Source: Struthidea cinerea
Taxonomy: Eukaryota; Chordata; Aves; Passeriformes; Corcoracidae
Direction of reading: 5' to 3'
DNA: 64,000 bases
Assembly: GCA_013397865.1 (NCBI GenBank)
Contig: VZTI01005057.1
Location: 124,001-188,000 of the forward strand
The first letter of the stretch is position 1. Each line of letters opens with the position of its first letter. Of this stretch, positions 47,275 to 58,427 are shown piece after piece. The position numbers and the translations under genes were made by a program. Below the pieces are notes generated by a model, which did not search any database, was not told the DNA's origin, and saw only the letters and a program-made list of their open reading frames with translations.

Positions 47275-48275
47275 CCATTGTAGCTGACACCTGGAGCAGC
47301 TTGAGAGATCCCACTGGCACTCCCTCCTTCAAGCTTTGGTATGACTTCCCATGGCTCTGGTAAGCATGGATTTGTCCCTTCCGCCTTTGAACGTAATTTA
47401 AAGCTTTGTCAATGAGCCCCACTGCCTCCTGTGTTTGAACCCTTTTTCCCTCTGAGAAAGGTTCATCCCATCAGGTGTCATTAAACCAAGTGCTGTATAG
47501 CTTACCTCATGGTCAAAAACTCCAAAATTTTTCCGGTGGCACCAACCTCAGAGCTGTGCATTGACCTGATGGATCTACCTGTTCCTTTCAATATTATTCC
47601 TACTACTGGAATGATGGAAGGAAAATGCTACCTGTGCTCCTGATTCTTCAGCCAATCATCCTAAGGCCCTGATATCCATTTTGATTGTCTCTTTGTTATC
47701 TTATCATCACCACTGACTTGAAGAACCAACAACAGATAATAATCAGAGAGCCTTACTGGGCTGGAGAGCTTTATAGTAATATCTCTTACCTGAGCCCCAG
47801 GGAGGGAGAAGAATTTCCTGTTGATTTGGTCTGATTTGCATATTGGGCCCTCCCTTCCATTAGAAGGGAGCCACCTCTGGCAACTACTCCTCTTTTCTCT
47901 TAGCAGAGAAGTTCATGAAGGACAGGTTAGATTGCGTTGCCTCAGGTGGGCCCTTCATCCCGGAAGGACCTTCATCCCCCTTATCAGTTGACTGTCCTTT
48001 TAGTTCTAGGGCCTCATATCTGTCATACAATGTGCCAGTCCTGCTTGTCAGTGTCAAGTTTTTGCCTTCCTCCCACTATGGGCAGTGACCAGCTTCTAGC
48101 TTTCTTGTTCAACAGATCCTTGACTACTTGAGTGTTCCAAGTCCTCCTGCATCTCCACTAAAGTGGAGGTTTGAGAGATTGTAGCATCTCTGAGAGTAAC
48201 CTCTTGATCTCTTGCTCATTTCCTTGAACACTACATAGCCTATTCTCTTCCTCCTTGTTTTACACTAATTCTCTC
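47275..48275 (-). pseudogene. CR1 ORF1 remnant with esterase (SGNH) domain
   Basis: Translating the minus strand piecewise gives CR1 ORF1 blocks in order: 'KGGPICKSDQINRKFFSLPG' (about 47790-47850), 'AQVRDIT', 'RLSDYYLLLVLQVSGDD' (about 47700-47770), 'GWCHRKNFGVFDHEVSYTA' (about 47490-47560) and 'TPDGMNLSQREKG' (47440-47478). CR1 ORF1 proteins are known to carry an esterase domain. The last block is its Asp-x-x-His catalytic region, and here the histidine position reads Asn (47461-47463). The first GDSL block is degraded next to a stop. Multiple stops and frame changes show that it is a fossil. Confidence 0.78.
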
Positions 48276-50510
48276 CTTGGGAAAGAAAAACAAATCAAAG
48301 TCACAGAAACAGTTCTACTTGGATGTGTGGGGACAGGGAGGTGGGGCAAGGAGTGTTTTTGATGTCCTAATCTAAAATAAATATGTGGTCAGGCAAGGTT
48401 AAAGAATAATGATGATGAGAAAATCCAAACACTGGGCAAAGCAGTAAACTGATTAGTCTCCTTTTAGAGCATGCTGTGGACACAAAGTAGCAAAGTACAG
48501 TTCAGGGAGAGTTTTGAAACTGGTACAAAGGAAAGGCTTTCATGTTTCAGACCTCAGTAAACTCAAATTAAACATTATACTCTTTTCTAGTGCCTAAGAC
48601 TGTGACTGAGCTGCACAGTTAGATCAGAGAGCTCGAGACATGAGGAACTTCGCATGCCACACAAATAGGGCTTTTTCTGTTTGAAGACGACCTTGTGGAT
48701 TTGGAGCAAGCCCAATCTGTCTCTTCAGCTGGCTAGGAGCCAAATCTGATCAGGGGGTGAAAGACCACTGAACCTGCTACATTTTTATTTATAAGAAGGG
48801 AGCTGACATTTAGTTTTCTTTGCATCTTGAAGTGGCAGTCCAGGGTGTCTGATGTGACGTCCAGGAGTAGGGGAATATGTGGCTTACCTTGTTGGAAGTC
48901 TGCATATTTTAAAGCACAGCATTCTTTGTTGGCAATATAATCTGGCATAAAGTCTGCATGGCTGTTACAGCTAAAAGACTGCTGTCCTGTTGCTCCCTGA
49001 GCATTATGGAAACTTTGGTTTCTCTTTTTTCACTCCATTTATTGATGTTTTTCTTCAAGGCAGTGTGGTGTGTTGACCTAGAGCTTGATCAGAAAATGAC
49101 TGAAATAAATGATCCACTATAAAGTTTCCAAGAGTCTGTCCCTTTCACCTCACTTTAAATTTGATTTTGCTCCTTCCTGTTCATTCTGCTGCTCATCTCT
49201 CTGTCTCTCTCTGCCCACTTTCCTATCCATTTCTTCTCAGCTCCTTTTTCCGCCCTTTTCTATTTATTCTTGTTCTATTGCTGGCATGCTCTTTCCTATG
49301 CCACTTTCTTCCCTGCAGTCTTTCTTATGTCCCTCTTTTATCTTCCATATCCAAACATCTTATTTAATCTACTGTCTTATTTTTTTCATGCATATATCCT
49401 AGCCTTTGAGCTTTTGCTTCCTATCTCTAGTTAGTAATAATGGTTATCTCTTTATGTGAGGGAATTGGAGATGTACAGTTAAAGGGTATAATCTATTACT
49501 CTCCTTTGCACACTCTCTCCTTGCTCTATTCACTCAGTAATTTTTCCAGTCTTCTCTTTCTACTCTTGTGCTGCACACCCTGAAGCTCAGCATTCTGCCA
49601 GTTTTCTCCAGGAGGTTGTGGCAATTATTTTTTACCCTCTTGTGGCAGGATTTTCTGTCTTTACTTTGCTTTCCTAGTTTTTCCTTCTCTTCTCCTCTTT
49701 CCCACTGTTATTCTTTAGCTCTCATTGCTCCATTTTCTCCTCTTTCAGATGAAGTTTTCTTCACAAAAAAGGGAAAGGATTGCAAAAGTCTGCTAACATG
49801 AACAGTCCCATACCCACCCTTTACACACATTTAAACTAACTGCACAAACCCACAGAGAGTATAATGAGGTGAAAACCAGCAGGAATCTAGATTTCCCCTT
49901 GCTGTCTAGAAGTTCTTTGTTTGCCAGAACTCTGACTTCTGGTGAACAGAAGGTTTAATCTCTAAGTACGAGTTTATTTGCAATTCATGAATGTCTTTGT
50001 GAAATGGACCTCTGAAATAGTTGAACATTGCTTCACAATGGGGTTGGGGTACTGTAGCTGAAGTTCAGCGTGGCCCTAGACCACTTCTGAATCATGCGTT
50101 TCCTTTGTCCAAAGGCTGATTTTTGTTCTGTGATCGTATTTCATTCCTCATTCATCTTTGCTACTGTCTGTGAAGCTAGATGGCGAGGGTCTTGATTATG
50201 TTAATGAGAAAGTCAAGGAGATGGAGGGAAAGAAGCAGCCAAGACACTTTTTAAAATGCACAACTTGGTTGGAATATTATGTCTCCCTGTTACTGATTTT
50301 GATTAAGTTGGTTTTGGTTTTGTTTTGTTTTGGTTTGGTTTTTTTTTTCAGTTGGATTTAGGGTCTTTCTTTCTTTTCCTAAATCCTAAAAATGGAGGAT
50401 GAGAAATATTTTGGGAAGGTTGAGAGGCAATCTGCAGTGGCATGGCATGTGTAATAAGTTTTAGTGAACTAGAGAAATTTCATCATAACTGAGTTCAAAA
50501 CTTCTACTTG
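48276..50510. other. Unique DNA with a polypyrimidine-biased part
   Basis: No gene is recognised. From about 49140 to 49760 the plus strand is strongly enriched in C and T, with many TCTCTC, TTTCC and CTTTTC runs and few purine blocks. It carries incidental frames rich in Ser, Phe and Leu (49109-49402, 49568-49801). A T/G tract is at about 50306-50350. Confidence 0.5.
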
Positions 50511-50702
50511 TTAGAAAATTGATCTTCTGTTGAATCACCAATAGAAAGAGTTTTTCTTATGTATAGAAGTGATGTAAAATGTAAAAGAGAAGGAAACCAG
50601 AAAAAGTTAGAAAATTGATCTTCTGTTGAATCACCAATAGAAAGAGTTTTTCTTATGTATAGAAGTGATGTAAAATGTAAAAGAGAAGGAAACCAGAAAA
50701 AG
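50511..50702. repeat. Perfect 96-bp tandem duplication
   Basis: Copy 1 (50511-50606) and copy 2 (50607-50702) appear identical over all 96 bases, both beginning TTAGAAAATTGATC and ending CCAGAAAAAG. The unit is a multiple of three, so a minus-strand frame (50504-50746) reads the same 32 residues twice. That frame has no known domain and I do not call it a gene. Identity implies a very recent duplication or an assembly duplication. Confidence 0.97.
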
Positions 50703-53700
50703 TAAAAACACAAAAGATGAATTGGAGGTCTCCCATATTGAAACATTGGTCTCAGTACTGACCTAGTCCTTATTTTCTAATATAATGTGTACATTAGGGC
50801 CTATAAATGGTACTGCTTTGTAAAATCAGCATTTTTTTAAATAAAGTGACTCTACTATTTTAGCTATATCTCCAGAACAACAGGCAAGAAAACCCCCAAG
50901 CTGTGTCCTGCTTTTATTCACTTTCCCTCACTACTGCTTGGTGGAATGCATCTTTTCTTTATTCCTTGGAGATGAAGAAAGGTAAAGAGTTAAGGGTCTT
51001 GGTGCTGTGTCCCCACGACTAGATGGATGTGGGCAGTAGGACTTGCCCTTCCTTAGTGTGGGGAAGAGGCTAGGAAGGAATCACTCCCTTCTGAACCAGT
51101 ATTAAATGCTACTCTTGACTACAGAATGATAAGCAAATTCACCCTCCCCGTGTGTGATACATGTTGGTCCATTGACTTCTCCCACATCTACAAACACAAT
51201 ATCAAGTTCCTGCATATCAGCTGAACTGCAGTACCAGGCTGTGTGCTTGCTTCTAGCTTTTGGCAAAGTAAGGTGAAAGCCCTTTCCTAAAACTTAAATA
51301 GGAGAGATTTAAATTACCTCACACTTGCAGTGGGCTAAGAGCCAACACACAGCTTATTACACTAGCAAGGCTGATAGGGAATTCATCACGCTATTGCAAC
51401 TCGATCATGTAACTGACCCCTTCCCTAATGTCTTACACTGATAAGACAGCTCATAATGTGATTTGATGTAAGCATTAGCCAGGATACCATGGTAAAAACA
51501 CCGAAAACCTGAAGGTAGTTCATGGTGGAAAGGGCAGCTTCATTAATAATTGTTCTCCACAGGTATAGAAGCAAAGTAGTTCCTGTAACAGAGCAATGCA
51601 GTAGATTGTTATTAGCAGAGACAGATTCTTGTGTAGCTTCACTAGCAAAGTCTTGAGCCAGCCCTGTCTGCTGGAGAGCTCTTCAGACAACACAATCCTG
51701 GTTACAGATCTATATACCCATCCTTAAAGCTCCCCTAGGAAAAAAGGGGAGTGCAACTCACTAGTTCCTAGCAGCAAGTTTATGAGGACTCCCAAAATGG
51801 TAAGGTTTTTTTTTGCCATTTTCTATTATTCATTCTATCTAAACTGATATGAGATAGCACCAATTTTAACATGAAGAAATATCTTAATTTCAAAACAATG
51901 AAGTTTTTGAGGATAAGTGAATTTAAGGTTGTGAACTTACCAGTAGTCATTGAATTTTGCTTGTTTTTCCTCCAACCTCACTGTCTTTCTCCTCCCTTTT
52001 GTGGGGATCAGGATTGATGCTGCATTGGGATTCTCACTGACAGCCACCATAATCAATGTTTCTAATCAGAGTTGCTCTGCTGGCCTCATGTGTGGAACAG
52101 AGCAGAGTGCCCAGTCAGCACAATAAAGAGACAGGGGAAAATGAGGAAGGGAGGGAGAGAGAGGCAGTGAAGAGGTTGGAAACAAATTAAAGAGTTAAGC
52201 TTGAAAAAGAAGACAAAGCAATCTTCAAGTGTTTGTTGCAATTCAACAGGAATGTGGTTAGATTGTGCACTTAACCTCATGCCTTCTATCTTGGTAAGCA
52301 CTTCATCATTCTTGTTTTATTGGCATCAGGATCTGCAGTAGCACTTGCCTGAATTTCAGGTGCTTCCCTATTGGCTGAAGTATAGTTTGAAGAAACCTGG
52401 TGATGCAGAGGGCAGTTGGCAAAGATGGCCTCTCAGAGAAAACCACTTGAAATTTGGTGCTGTATTATGTATTGGTGTGATTTGTGACCACCACCCAATT
52501 TTAGACTATCCTAACAGTGAAAAGAATCACAAGTTTCAAATAATAAGATTAGCCTGGAGATGCTGTGTTTTACCAAATAAAATTGTACTAGAAAAAGTAT
52601 AATTCTGTAACTGGAATAATCATAGAGGATTACACTGAGGGAGAAAGCAAGTTAGCAGAAACACAAGAAAAAAATCGTGTAAAAATGAAGAAGTAGAAAG
52701 TAGAAAATATTGATGACAGGTATTAGTCTTAAATTTATGTAACACAGCAAAGTTTCAGGTACCTTTTATAAGATTTGAAGTATATGAGTGTATGAATGCT
52801 CACTCTGCATGGGCTGTTAGAGAGCCTGTGGTGTGTCATTAAATATACAGTCCTACCCGTCTTACCAGGCTGTGTTCAATGAGAAAACATGCTTTCTCTC
52901 TGATATGCAGCTCTGTTCCTCAAAAGTCTACCTCAAATCTTCTAGTCATCTGCTAGTCCGTGAAAACTAGCATAGGAAAAGTCCATTTGACAAGAAGCTT
53001 CACATAAACGGAACTTTTTCTTAGTCCTTCCCAGATCAAAAGCAGCATATTGATATCTTCTTCCTATTGTTATGTTGCATTTTGTTTTTTGTGTTGGGCA
53101 CATTAATATTCCTTGCCTAAATTCAATACTTGTATCCTTTGTTGTTTGGGTTTATTTAAACAAAAAGGTGTAGTTCATTTATTTATTTATTATTTTATTT
53201 TAATAACCAGTAATTGATTTTGTAAACTAATGCCACTGCAATTACTTTAGCTCAGTAACAAATGGGAAAAAGAGCCTCTGTATTGATGCTGTATGCCAAG
53301 TAGATTATTATTCTTTAAAATGATACTGTCTTGCTCTTGCGTGTGGAAGAATAATTCAAAATTATTTCATTATATATCAAAGGGTTTCTTCTCTCTTTAG
53401 ATCTTTATCAAATACTTTTATGAGACACTTTTAGAAGGTTCTGACTCTACAGAAGGTAATAGGATGGTTCCCTTTGAAGAAAATCTAAACCTACAAATGA
53501 AAGAGTATGTGCTTTTGAAATGCTATAAGAAGAATTTTTATACTGGTACAGAGGACAGAAGAATCTGATCTGCTTAGAAGAAATTATTATTTAACAGTTT
53601 AAACAACATAATTTCCAGAAGAACATATTTATAAAATAGGTATGTGTTTTACAGTTTCAAGACTCTTTGACATGGCAAAGGTCTTACTTCTCAGAGTTAG

Positions 53701-56700
53701 AAACCATGTCTGCAGTAGTCATAGTATGCTCATCGAATGAAAGATCTTTGACTCAGGAAAATGAACTTATCACAACACACATGCATACTTTCATATACAC
53801 TAGGGATAGAAGGTCTCAAATCCATGTGTGGAACACTGAATTCCTCTGGGCATGGCTGATGCATGCTTGTCTTCAGAAGACTCAAATCCTCCAGCTTCTG
53901 TGAAGCCATTAGCAAGTGGTTCATCTACTATGCAGAGGGCATATGCTGTCTGTGCTTTCCCATTTGCTCTTGTTTGACAGCCCTCTGATGTCTGTCCACC
54001 AGTAGATACACCTCTCTGCAGCCCCTTTCTCAGCTGCTTAGCTTTTGGATATAAAGATATCTCCCTGCTTTGTGCATTCTATATTAAGTTTCTTCTTTCC
54101 TTGCTGTAAGTTTTACTTTTCTTACATTTTACTCCTGCCCAATTTATTCTTAAAATGGGTTGTGCCATTTTGATAGAGACTTCTTCCACACAGCATAAAA
54201 ACTTAAAGGGAAGTCTAATGTTAGACTTTTACTGCGGTCTTAACAATCTCACTGCAATCTGCAGATAAGAGAGAGCTGGGCTGTTCTCAGAGATGTGGTA
54301 GGATGACAGGCAACAGCCTTATTCCGCAGCAAGAAAAATTCCAATGAGATATTAGGAAAGCATTGCCATGAAAGTATTAAAGCAGTGAAGGGGGTTTCAG
54401 GGTTTTTCCAAGGGTTGTTTTGGATTAATTCAAAACTTGACACAGTCCTGAGTTTATGTTTGTTGGGCCTGCTTTGCTTGGGAACTTGAACAAGGTGTTC
54501 TGCAAAGGTGTTTTCCAACCTGTACCATTTTAATAAAAGAGAAGTTCCCCTCACTACTGAGCTGCTTTTGACTCTCCCTGAACAAGACTTCAGTGAGCAC
54601 ATGCCTTTCTATTTGTTGGAATCTGTGGTCTAAGTAATGCTCGCAGTGTTGCTCACATCTGCTTTTAGTCCACTGAAACAGTGGTAATACGTTTTGTAAA
54701 GGGACACTGTTTTTTGTGTTTAGTATGCGGTTGGAATTATGTAAAACCAACCAACCAGCCAACCAGCCAACCAACCAACCAACTAAACATCACACCTGAA
54801 ATGTGAAACACAAACCAACAAACCCAAAAAGTAACCCAAAAAACCAAAAATCCAAGCGCCCAGCTTGCTATTTAGAAGTGCAAGATCTGTATGGACAATA
54901 CAAAGATAAATTTACCCCCAAGCTCCTTTGAAATTATTATTTTTCCTGACTTTTAATTTTCTGTGGATTTCTTTAGGATTCAAAATCAAAGAATGTATCT
55001 TCAGTTATTTATTGTTTACGTGAACTGCAGGTTTTAGATATGAAAATACACTTTTGGCAGGAATATGTCTCAAAGGCAGCTACCTCAGAGAGACTGTGGG
55101 GAGACAACTTGTTTGTATGAGTTTTTATTTTCTTTAAGCAGTATTTGGCATTAGCTTAAGCTATACCAAATGTAACATCCTTGAGAGAAATAGAGAGATT
55201 TCCAGAAGTTTAAATAGATTCATTTAAAAATCCCATGTACTGAAAGCTTTCCTAGGTATAGAAGAACCCTGGATCAGAGGTACATTCATCAGACAAAAAG
55301 GCAGTTGGCTTAGGTGGACAGGAAGGGAAATGTAAATACACAAATATGAGATAGCGAGTAATAAAGATGGCTTCGCTTCAAAAGGTGGCTAACAGCAGGA
55401 AGAATAAATTTCCTTACTTTTGAAGTAAAATGCAAAGTTTTTGCTAGTATCATTGAAACTGAGATGTACCTTAAAATGTTTGTTACAGGAAAGATGTTAA
55501 ATATTTGTTTAACTTCAAACCAGTGAATAAATGCATCAACTTTTATGGGTCAGGGCCAAAGACTAATCATGTCGAATTCATTATACATGCAGCAGATATT
55601 ACAGCATAATGCCCACAATAGCACATGATGAAAATGGTGAACTAGTTTTTCCTTACACTGCTGATCTTATTTCCTTCTGAAATGTTGTTGCCATACTTTT
55701 CATTCACCTCCATTTTTTTTAATTCACCTTTTAGTGTTTTTGCTGTTTGTCTTCTGACATGTATGTTTTAAGACTGAGAGCCACAAAATCACTGTTTGTA
55801 TTTTGTTTGAACTGATGTCAATATCTGTCTGAAAGCTTACTCTGAAATGTGACATAAACATACTTTGATTCCAGCATATTTGTATCTCAATCCATTAGTA
55901 ACTGGTGTTTCATTTTTGTCTTCTGGCATTAGAAAAAAGCCACTTTGAAAGTAACTTCTCAAATACTAAATGAATAAAAATATTTTCAGGGGATGAATGA
56001 CATTTTTGTAGGTATTAACAAATACTTCTCTTGCAAATAAAAATTATTGCAAAAAAATCAGCTTTATTAGTAGTTGCTTTATGAAATGTCATTTTATATA
56101 GATAATACAGTTTAATCAGTTTAGGGACCCTTACTATCTGTGCTATGGGAAAAATACTTTAATTTCTCTTAATTATTCCTGTGATTCATGAGTTATGACC
56201 TTTCTCAGGGACAAAAATAAATGCCAGTTCTTCCATGAACAAAATGTGCACAGTGGGAATAGAGAACCCGCACAGTATTATTAAAGCAACCAACGTCCTG
56301 AAATGAGTAGATCAGCAGAAGCATCAGGAAGCAAATATACGGCATTCAATCTGACAGTTGGAGTGGTTTGGTTGTGTGTGTTGTGGATAAATAGCCCGGT
56401 AATGAAGTAGGAATACCATTAACAGTTTAGGTAGAAATAACAGCAAAGTGATCCCCTGGGACGTCAGAGGAAAAGTAAAAAGCCACAAGAAAGATATTGT
56501 ATGTGTCTTTGGGGTAATGCACTAGAGAGTATCTGGTAGCTACCCTCTTGCAGAGTGCTGGCACACTTTTCTAGGAGCATCTTCCTCATGGTAGGACAAA
56601 GTGCAGAGGCAAAGCAGAATCTACATCTTAACTATCTTTTATTTAGGAGAGACAGCCACAGAAAATGGAAGAACTTCCCAGGACACACCACAGGTCGAAG

Positions 56701-57721
56701 CAGGGGTGTCTAGATGTGTTTTGTTGTTGCAATGAAGTGTGTGTTATTTTCTTCCTGTGCAGAAGAACCGGGCCATTTTGGGTGGTAAAAGCGTTTCAAT
56801 CCCTTCATTGTTTTTTTTGTTTAGGTGACATAAATTGTTCTATCTGCATGTTTCCAATACTGGAATAATACTGGAAGAGTATTGCCTGTACTGAGAGGGC
56901 CCCGGTCCTGTGCAGGGGCTGCAGGTCTGGTCCTGAAGCACTCTAGGCACAATTTCCTCCAAGCTAACATGTAAAAAGACAGCAGGGATGTACACGCATT
57001 TAGGACATTTCTTTCTTTCCTACCTTCTGATTTGATTCTAGTGAGGCAAGTCTGAACGCATTCCTCCCATACTCATAGTATTGCTAGGGAGCTGGGAAGA
57101 AAAAAACTTTTCACATCACTCTTCCAGTGGCCAGGAATAACTCTGCTATAGTGCCAGCAAAGAGAGCAAGGAGAGAGCAGAGTGCAAGCTTATGCTCTGC
57201 TAGGGATCGGTCTTTGGGGAGAGGCTTGTGCCAGTCTCCAGGGAACATTTCTTCCTGTCACAGCAGCTGTTATTGAGATTTCCTTTTCCTACTCTCTTCT
57301 CTTTTCCAAACTTGTCATGCTCAGTGGTTCCTCCTTTCTGGTCCTTTCCATCTTCAGGTAAAATGTTTCTATTTTCCAGCATAAGCACCCTTGGGTAGAG
57401 GGTGGGAAGGTCATCAGGGAGGTGGAAAGAGAGGAAGAGCTCAGTGGGGACAACAGTTGTCCCTTAGCAGAAGGCCTGCCCAGGTGTAACTAAATAAATT
57501 AAATAATAAATTAAAAAAAGTAATAAATAAAACCTGGCATGTGCAATTCACCCCACAGTCCAGCCACCAGAAAAATCTGTTTCTGCAACCAACACCTCTG
57601 AAAACCTCAGATATTGGATTCATGTGATTTGGGTCTTAAGGTCATCTTTCAGTTCTCTTAGAAATGTGTATCTGACTTGCAGATAAGAGCCTGGAAAGAT
57701 GAATTTTAAAGGCTCCAGTGC
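50703..57721. other. Unique AT-rich DNA with small microsatellites
   Basis: No gene or mobile element is recognised in 7 kb. Small tracts include (ATTT)n near 53177-53205, a CCAA-type repeat (listed separately) and an AT-rich TAAA tract at 57491-57533. The longest frames are about 117 codons (minus 54249-54602), without domains. Confidence 0.5.
54746..54783. repeat. (CCAA)n / CCAACCAG microsatellite
   Basis: About nine tetramers of CCAA with two CCAG variants, followed by an A/C-rich low-complexity tail to about 54850. It is the opposite-strand counterpart of the TTGG/TTTG tracts seen elsewhere in the window. Confidence 0.9.
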
Positions 57722-58362
57722 CACTGAATTGTAGAATTGTTTAGGTTGGAAAAGACCCTTAAGGTCATCGAGTCCCACCATTAACCCAATACTTCCAAGT
57801 CCACTACTAAACCATGTCCCTAAACACGACATCTACACATCTTTTAAATATCTCTAGTTATGGCGCCTCAACCACTGCCCTGGACAGGCTGTTCCAATTC
57901 CTGACGAGACCCTTGGGAAAGAAATTTTTCCTGATATCTAACCTAAATCTCCCCTGGAGAAATTTGAGGCCATTTTTCATCTTGTCACATCTTACCTGAG
58001 AGAAGAGACAAATCCTCATCTCACTACAGTCTCCTTTTGAGTAGCTGTGGAGAGTGATAAGGTCACCCCCTCTGCAGCCTCCTTTTCTCCAGGCTGAAGG
58101 CCCCCAGCTCCCTCAGCTGCTCCTCATCAGGCCTGTGGTCCAGATCCCCCAACAGCTCCCTAGTCCTTCTCTACACTTGTTCCAGCACCTCAATGTCCTC
58201 TTGTCGTGAGGGGCCCAAAACTGGACACAGGACTCAAGGTGTGGCCTCACCAATGCCAAGGGATGGCGGACAGTCACTGCCCTGGTCCTGCTGGTCACGC
58301 TATGGCTGATACAGGCCAGGACACTTCTGGCCTTCTTTGACACCTGGGAACACTGGCAGAAA
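57722..58362 (-). mobile_element. CR1 LINE, 5'-truncated, minus strand
   Basis: Inverted terminal 8-mers are at 57722-57729 (CACTGAAT) and 57730-57737 (TGTAGAAT), followed by an inverted 3' UTR ('ttaggttggaaaagaccctt', 'ggtcatcgagtcccacca'). Similarity continues through the ORF2 C-terminus ('tcctgatatctaacctaaat') and the RT C-terminal region to about 58362. Length is 0.64 kb, simple 5' truncation. Similarity to the general CR1 pattern is good, so it is less decayed than the copy at 16.4 kb. Confidence 0.94.
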
Positions 58363-58427
58363 TTAAATAACCAAATTTTGTAATTTTTAAAGACTTGTAA
58401 AAACACATGACATTTCTGATATCTCAA
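58113..58427 (-). pseudogene. CR1 ORF2 C-terminal remnant
   Basis: The minus-strand frame contains 'SQVSKKARSVLACISHSV', 'TSRTRAVTVRHPLALVRPHL' and 'QFWAPHDKRTL', the segment after the polymerase core of CR1 ORF2. It shifts register afterwards. The first 35 or so residues are flanking DNA, not CR1. Non-functional. Confidence 0.8.

Larger units (their letters stand above)
46549..48275 (-). mobile_element. CR1 LINE, minus strand, RT deleted, 5' region kept
   Basis: The 3' end is at 46549 with two inverted 8-mers (CATAGAAT 46549-46556, CTTAGAAT 46557-46564) and a 3' UTR of the 'cctgcattggaaggggccca' type. At about 46655 the sequence jumps directly into the ORF2 endonuclease region (46660-47270). 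It continues into ORF1 (about 47275-48275), including the esterase domain and a more proximal part. The whole RT domain, about 2 kb in a full element, is absent. This layout is unusual because most CR1 copies lose the 5' end first. The right edge is approximate. Confidence 0.85.

Noticed and set aside
50504..50746. 80-codon minus-strand frame with an exact 32-residue repeat
   Set aside because: The repeat is explained by the 96-bp DNA duplication. The peptide is low complexity and matches no known domain.
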